DNA from: Gnetum montanum
Lineage: Eukaryota; Streptophyta; Gnetopsida; Gnetales; Gnetaceae
DNA length: 64,000 bases
Reading direction: 5' to 3'
NCBI GenBank assembly: GCA_015680685.1
Contig: MNCI01000851.1
Coordinates: forward strand, 52,153-116,152
In this document: positions 59,555 through 64,000 of the stretch, one piece after another
How the letters are laid out: every line of letters begins with the position of its first letter
How positions within the stretch are numbered: position 1 is the stretch's first letter
Notes under the pieces: model-generated
The model's input: the letters and a program-made list of their open reading frames with translations, nothing else
What the model was told of the DNA's origin: nothing
The model's database searches: none
Translations under genes and position numbers: made by a program

Positions 59555-60407
59555 TGATGAGCAGCAAGTAGTCCCTACACCCAATTATACAAATCACAAG
59601 TATGCACTAGTGATCTAGTTGAATTCCTTGGACTTAGCTCATAAGTATGCCTACAGATAAATACTATGATTTAATGAAGTGTATGATCATTGTCTTCCAA
59701 ACTCTTACTTGTATATGCTCTTATGTATGGTTAAGTATTTGTGTTTATATTTTTTTATATATTTTTAGCTTAAGTGTTGGGTGGAGAGATGAATGGTTGA
59801 TAATTAACTATGCTAACTATCTAACAGTTCTAAAGCTAACTATCCTAACATAAGTATCCATACCTATTTGTTGTACACAACCTAAACTCATCCTAATGCT
59901 ACCAGGTTACCAAGTAACAATTGTTGGGTGTACCAAATGGCCACTGCTAAGATTACCAATCGTTAAACGGTATGCTTGAAGTGGTTGTACTTATGTGTTC
60001 ATTATTAAATGTATTAATTACTTAAGAGAAGAATGTAAAGGGCATTAAAAACAAAGTGCAAATAAGAAATATTAGTCTATTCTAAGTGCTACAATGAATG
60101 TGAAGAATCTCATCTTTATTATCTTTCACATCAATGTATTCAGGTGCATGATTCTCGACTAAAGATCTATACAATTACTTTAGTTCATATTGCAAGCCCT
60201 TAGAAAATATTCTAACTCTAGGGAAATCAAATTGCAAGAGCTCTCTTTCACTAGTGACTTAACATGTCATAAATGTTGAGGATACATGCATTTCTATAGG
60301 CTTGAGTTATATCTACGTCAACGCATTTGCGTCAATGCATGGGGATACGTCGACGAGGCTATGTCGATGCATGCTTGTTGACATAGCCAGTCGACTACAC
60401 TTCATCA
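59555..60407 (-). repeat. L12: 5' LTR of element F
   Basis: TGATGAGCAGCAAGTAGTCCC to CACTTCATCA, 853 bp. The U3 array (60310-60400) is built of ACGTCAACG, GCGTCAATGC, ACGTCGACGA, GTCGATGCATGC and AGTCGACT units, a different palindrome set from the GATATC copies and related to L1. Confidence 0.85.
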
Positions 60408-61717
60408 AGGATGTTACAACTTGACAAAGGTGTTCATAGTTTAATGCCTAAGGTTAGTATGATTTTGCAAGAGTGCTCAGAGATAGTATGTGTTGTTGCA
60501 GAAATTGCAAACAGTATGAAATACTAACTAGCCACCATGTCTCTATCACTATCATGATTAACAAATAAGTCATACACATTCAAAAACTCAAAACTCAAAA
60601 GTCATCACAACTATAATGCAACTCTTGATCATAAGAAAAATTGAATATTAATGACAATTAATCAAAAGATTAGTCATGATTAACTTACTATTATCATAAA
60701 TGATCCTAAAATCTTAATAATACATACATACATACATACATACAATTTTAAAATTTTAAACATTAATGTAAATTTTAAAATTTTAATATGATTAATTAAA
60801 TTAAGAATTTGTTACAATGGAAACAAGAACTAGATCTATTAGTTCAAAATAATATTAATAAATACACAAACTACTGAATGTTTTCGAAGTGTTCTCAAGT
60901 TACCAATTACTCAGAGAGAAAATTCCTTTTACTTATTTTAACTTTTATAATAATGAAATAGAAATATGAATTAAAACGAATACAAGAATAATAATAAATA
61001 TACTTATGTTTTGGAGAAAACTCTCACTTCTTTAATCATTTATTTTTTAACCGTACTTAGTAAAGATGTGATTCTTATGCTTGAGACAAAGCAAGGACAT
61101 GGTTAGAGAGAAACAGGGGAGAGTGAGAATAACCTTGAGCGTCTAGTACCGCTGTGTTGCGTTATCCGTATAAACCATGCTTTTTCAAAATTTGACTTAC
61201 AGAAAGAGCAGGTTTGACTCACGTGTCAAACCTTTGTAATTTTTTGATTTTTTTTTAATTTTCTGCCATTAATTGCCTATACTGTTAGAAATCCTATTAA
61301 TCGGTCCATCTCATTTATAAAAAAAGTTGGAATTTAAAGTAGGAAAAAACGAACAAACAATCTTCCAGTTTTCGTGTTGTCCTGCCAAGTTTCTAAAAAC
61401 GTTTGCAGTTAAGATGTGTGTATTCTCTCCGCTATGTATTTTGCCAGTGTTGTAGCAGTTATATTGCAAGGTCTCCTTTTTAATTGTTAGCATTGCATGT
61501 CTCCTAGTTTCAAAATCACCTTCATGTTTTGCTCTGGATTACTGCAGTAGGCATCATCTGTCTATTTCACAACTCTATTGTAGCACTTTTGCTTCAGGCA
61601 TCATCAAGCTTAGGTTGCTGAAGTCGCAGGTTTCGATTTATAACGAATATCAAGTGGTTTTTTACCGATTCAAAACTGCAGAGTTTAGATTTTGAGACAG
61701 ACGGTGGGGTTCAAAGC
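60408..61717. other. Flank of element F and upstream region of the F-box gene
   Basis: No gene. AT-rich to about 61050, with a (TACA)n microsatellite at 60719-60744. From about 61100 the base composition becomes more even and this part probably contains the F-box promoter and 5' UTR; no convincing TATA box was singled out. Confidence 0.4.
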
Positions 61718-61768
61718 TTGATTAAAAGACAAATAACTTGGAGTTGCAGCTTTGGTGGCCCTGCGGAG

Positions 61769-62440
61769 ATGGAGAAAGCGGAGAGATTTTCGAAGGCCAA
61801 GAAAGGGGTAGAGAAAGCAGCCGCTGCTGAGATTGATATCGATGAGAAGGAAGAGGAAGAAGAAGAATATACAGCAATAATTCCAGGCCTTTGTGATGAT
61901 GTATCCTTGAGTTGCCTGGCAAGGGTGTCTGCAATTTATTACTGGGATCTCAGACGAGTGTGCCGGCGTTGGAGGGATTTGGTAGCAAAGCCTACATCTG
62001 AATTGTACTCACTGAGGCATTCCCAGGGAGTGAGAGAAGCGTTCATGCTCAACATACATGACGGTAATATCCGCCATGACTACAGCGCACAAGAAGAATA
62101 TATCCAGGAACACCTGCGTAAAATCATGTATTACAGTTCGCAGTATCAAACATGGTCCTACTGGCAGCAGCGGGCATGGCTGTGGTATTATGGCATGTAC
62201 AGGTACAGTTACGTTTGCAGTCAGCTGGCTTCATACGGTATGTTGCCCTCCAATGGCTATGGTTATGGTTATTATGGCGGCACTTACAATGGCAATTCTG
62301 GCTTCATACGTTGTTTCAGTTATGGAGACCTGAAATTTGCAGGGTGGTCGCCATGGACGAGTGTGTGTTTACCGTGCCTTTCTGTGCATCCGTCGCTTCT
62401 GTTTACGATGCCTTGCAGATTGCCCCGGTTGCATCTGTAG
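61769..62440 (+). CDS. F-box protein with Tyr-rich tail, possibly truncated
   Basis: Open from ATG 61769 (an upstream in-frame ATG at 61718 would add 17 residues) for about 223 codons. After an acidic run (DEKEEEEEEY, residues about 27-36) comes an F-box: IIPGLCDDVSLSCLARVS, LRRVCRRWRDLVAKP and ELYSLRHSQGV, the pattern of plant F-box/kelch proteins (IPGLPDDVAxxCLARVP...WRxLxxSxELYxLR). These act as substrate adaptors of SCF ubiquitin ligases. Instead of kelch repeats the next 90 residues are rich in Tyr, Trp, Gly and Gln (YYSSQYQTWSYWQQRAWLWY, GYGYGYYGG), and the end is short and Cys/Leu-rich. It may be a truncated or frameshifted relative, or a young gene. AATAAA follows at 62511. Confidence 0.6.
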   Translation: MEKAERFSKAKKGVEKAAAAEIDIDEKEEEEEEYTAIIPGLCDDVSLSCLARVSAIYYWDLRRVCRRWRDLVAKPTSELYSLRHSQGVREAFMLNIHDGNIRHDYSAQEEYIQEHLRKIMYYSSQYQTWSYWQQRAWLWYYGMYRYSYVCSQLASYGMLPSNGYGYGYYGGTYNGNSGFIRCFSYGDLKFAGWSPWTSVCLPCLSVHPSLLFTMPCRLPRLHL

Positions 62441-62510
62441 CAGTTCTTGTGTGAGGAGTTATCATGTGTTTCAATTTATGTTTTACTGTTTTTTGTAATT
62501 GATAAAAAAA

Positions 62511-62516
62511 AATAAA
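62511..62516 (+). other. Possible polyadenylation signal of the F-box gene
   Basis: AATAAA 70 nt after the stop, within an A-rich tract. Confidence 0.4.
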
Positions 62517-63119
62517 TGTGACACTGATTACTTGGTTTTGCAATTTCTTTTTAAATCTTGTTTTACACGCCTTGTTTTCAAATACATTATATATTTTATT
62601 TGTCCAATACAAAACCAATAAAAAATTTGATGCAATATAATAATTGATGTTAGAAAGGCAAGACTTTTGATTTAGAAGTTCTAAATTATAAATTGAATTC
62701 AGGTAGGCAATGTTGAGCTATAAAGTTTTAATTTGACTTGATGTCTTAGGAGTAAATATTGTTATTAAAAAAAGTTACTATTACTTGTTATTTTGTTTTT
62801 TTTTTATAATAAGATTCTCATGTTTTAAACATAAATTAAACTAAAGCGAAGTTACAATTAAGAACCATAATTACAATTTGAAATACCATACATAATTAGC
62901 CAAAAAGCCCAAGGCAACCAAATAATCCAAGATCAAAGAATCAAATTACTATAATTTGTATACTCATATGTTGGTAAGGATCTCATGTCATCAACCTTAA
63001 TTGATGTCCAAATCCTTAGTATAAAAATACTAGTTGAAATAAGAAAAGAAAACACATCTTTATTCTTGCTTCTACTAATCCATTAATGTTAAAAGTCTAC
63101 AATAAAAATATGTTATTGA
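62517..63119. other. No gene seen
   Basis: AT-rich sequence without coding features or family repeats. Confidence 0.4.
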
Positions 63120-63485
63120 AATGAAATTGAAATTGAAGCTTTATTACATCTCAAGACCCATGGGATCTATTGAACAAATATTACATTTTCATGAAAAATA
63201 AAGATAGAATCTACAAATTAACCAAATACCAATAGGGGCAGCAAAAATAAATTATATAAGTTTTTTTCTCTAACATTATATGACTCTCTTAAATAGTTAA
63301 TCACAACACAAGAAAGAAATACACATAAATGATCTTCAAAGGCTCCTAACCTACATAACTTACAAATGTGCTTTTTTTGGGGGGAAGTTGAATCCATATT
63401 CTACTTTCAATTATAAGATGATGAGAACTTAAAAGAAGCTTGGTGATAGCATTCTAATATTTGATTGGAATAATAGCTAAGGGAT
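63120..63485 (-). mobile_element. LINE 3' end, inverse copy
   Basis: The reverse complement is colinear with 27200-27575 (GAAGCTTTATTACATC, CATTTTCATGAAAAATAAAG, TTGAATCCATATTCTAC). The zinc-finger frame is more damaged than in the 27-kb copy. Confidence 0.6.
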
Positions 63486-63596
63486 AGTGAACTTCTACGT
63501 CTAGTTTATTAGATCTATTGTGATTTAAATATAATTGTTTCTTACCTTCTATATTAGACCACATCTATGTTAAAACCTTTTGCTTGATCAACTAAT

Positions 63597-64000
63597 TGAT
63601 GAGACCTGAATTGCTCATAGTGCTGATAGTCGTGATATCACAGCCTTGTTGTATCAGTCGCTGGGATATCACCACCCTGTTGTATCGTATCAGTTGCCAT
63701 GATATCACCACCTTGTCGTATCAGAGTCGCGATATCGCAAGGGCCGCGACATCGCGTCCTTCCCTGCGATATCGCGTACGTGATATCGCGTCCGACGCGA
63801 TATCGCATCCCTCGCGATATTGCGTACGCGATATCGCAGTCAGCCGCAATTTCTATAAATAAGAGGCGGCTCTCCCTCATTTCACATCCCAGTTTTAGTG
63901 TAGCGAAGCTCTGGCAGTTTGATCCCTCCAGAGTTAGAATTTTCCCGTGTCTGCTCGCAGTGTGGTGAATGTGATTGTACGGTGTCTTTATTCGAGTGTG
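63597..64000 (+). repeat. L13: start of another TGATGAG-family LTR
   Basis: TGATGAGACCTGAATTGC begins the LTR and the window ends inside R (TATTCGAGTGTG). TATA (CTATAAATAAGAGGCGG) is at 63853. U3 (63617-63840) holds the densest palindrome array seen, about ten GATATC-type units, many as GCGATATCGC joined by GTACG spacers. Confidence 0.8.

Larger units (their letters stand above)
45346..60407 (-). mobile_element. Element F: long gypsy element, split by a copia element
   Basis: On the minus strand: 5' LTR (59555-60407), primer site, gag (58250-59410 and 50340-51559), protease, reverse transcriptase, RNase H, integrase (to 46850), spacer, and a small LTR remnant at about 45350-45430 (GCATTTATAGG, TGTGTCAAC, GCATTGACATAGC units like those of L12). 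It is the only copy here with protease to integrase all traceable. No extra ORF is seen. The copia at 51560-58250 interrupts gag. Confidence 0.8.

Noticed and set aside
63631-63840. GATATC arrays as a CRISPR array or satellite
   Set aside because: Units are irregular, have no unique spacers of constant length, occur only inside LTR U3 regions, and the organism is a plant.

Overview
The window is a stretch of a large, AT-rich plant nuclear genome, dominated by decayed LTR retrotransposons inserted into one another. Two non-repeat genes stand out: a three-exon extracellular leucine-rich-repeat protein (22932-24894, minus) and a short F-box protein (61769-62440, plus). The plant origin rests on the Ty3/gypsy Athila/Tat-like and Ty1/copia lineages, plant-type LINEs and the two genes. 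The low gene density and deep, old nesting suggest a gymnosperm-sized genome, but that is inference and no species is claimed.

Most of the window belongs to one Ty3/gypsy superfamily, called here the TGATGAG family. Its LTRs run from TGATGAGTCATCA-like to ...CACTCATCA. The primer-binding site resembles the tRNA-Asp site of Athila-type elements, the polypurine tract is TGTGGGGGTA-like, and an extra ORF lies between pol and the 3' LTR in some copies. Fourteen LTRs or LTR parts are described (L0-L13).

Layout: 1-7178 is the pol end, extra ORF and 3' LTR of element A (plus). 7179-14779 is the gag and 5' LTR of element B (minus), whose LTR is split by a complete copia element (9108-14515, 5-bp target duplication CTTTA). 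14780-19807 is an older plus-strand gypsy (G). 21055-21899 is a solo LTR. 21900-27200 is the gene island with the LRR gene. 27200-29200 holds LINE remnants. 29201-40353 is a compound (D) with inverted LTRs; its right LTR is split by an almost complete, internally deleted gypsy element C (32839-40125). 40358-44271 is an old LTR split by a solo LTR, followed by a LINE reverse transcriptase relic. 44272-45345 is the 5' end of another gypsy (E). 45346-60407 is gypsy F (minus), split by a SIRE-like copia (51560-58250) that itself contains a solo LTR (52810-53624). 60408-63596 holds the F-box gene and a LINE tail. 63597-64000 is the start of another LTR.

The main undescribed-looking signal is in the LTR U3 regions. 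Between the conserved 5' terminus and the TATA box many copies carry arrays of CpG-rich palindromes. The core motif is GCGATATCGC in most copies, but an ACGTCGACG/GTCAATG-type motif in L1 and L12, and CCGACATTGG/CAACGTTGG-like units in L11. Copy number differs even between the two LTRs of one element. The unrelated copia at 51.6 kb carries its own palindrome array (GAAGATGTCTTC). A second signal is a conserved branch-point plus acceptor (CTNACTAAY, then 23-24 nt to AG) placed exactly before the ATG of the extra ORF in three copies, implying expression from a spliced subgenomic RNA.
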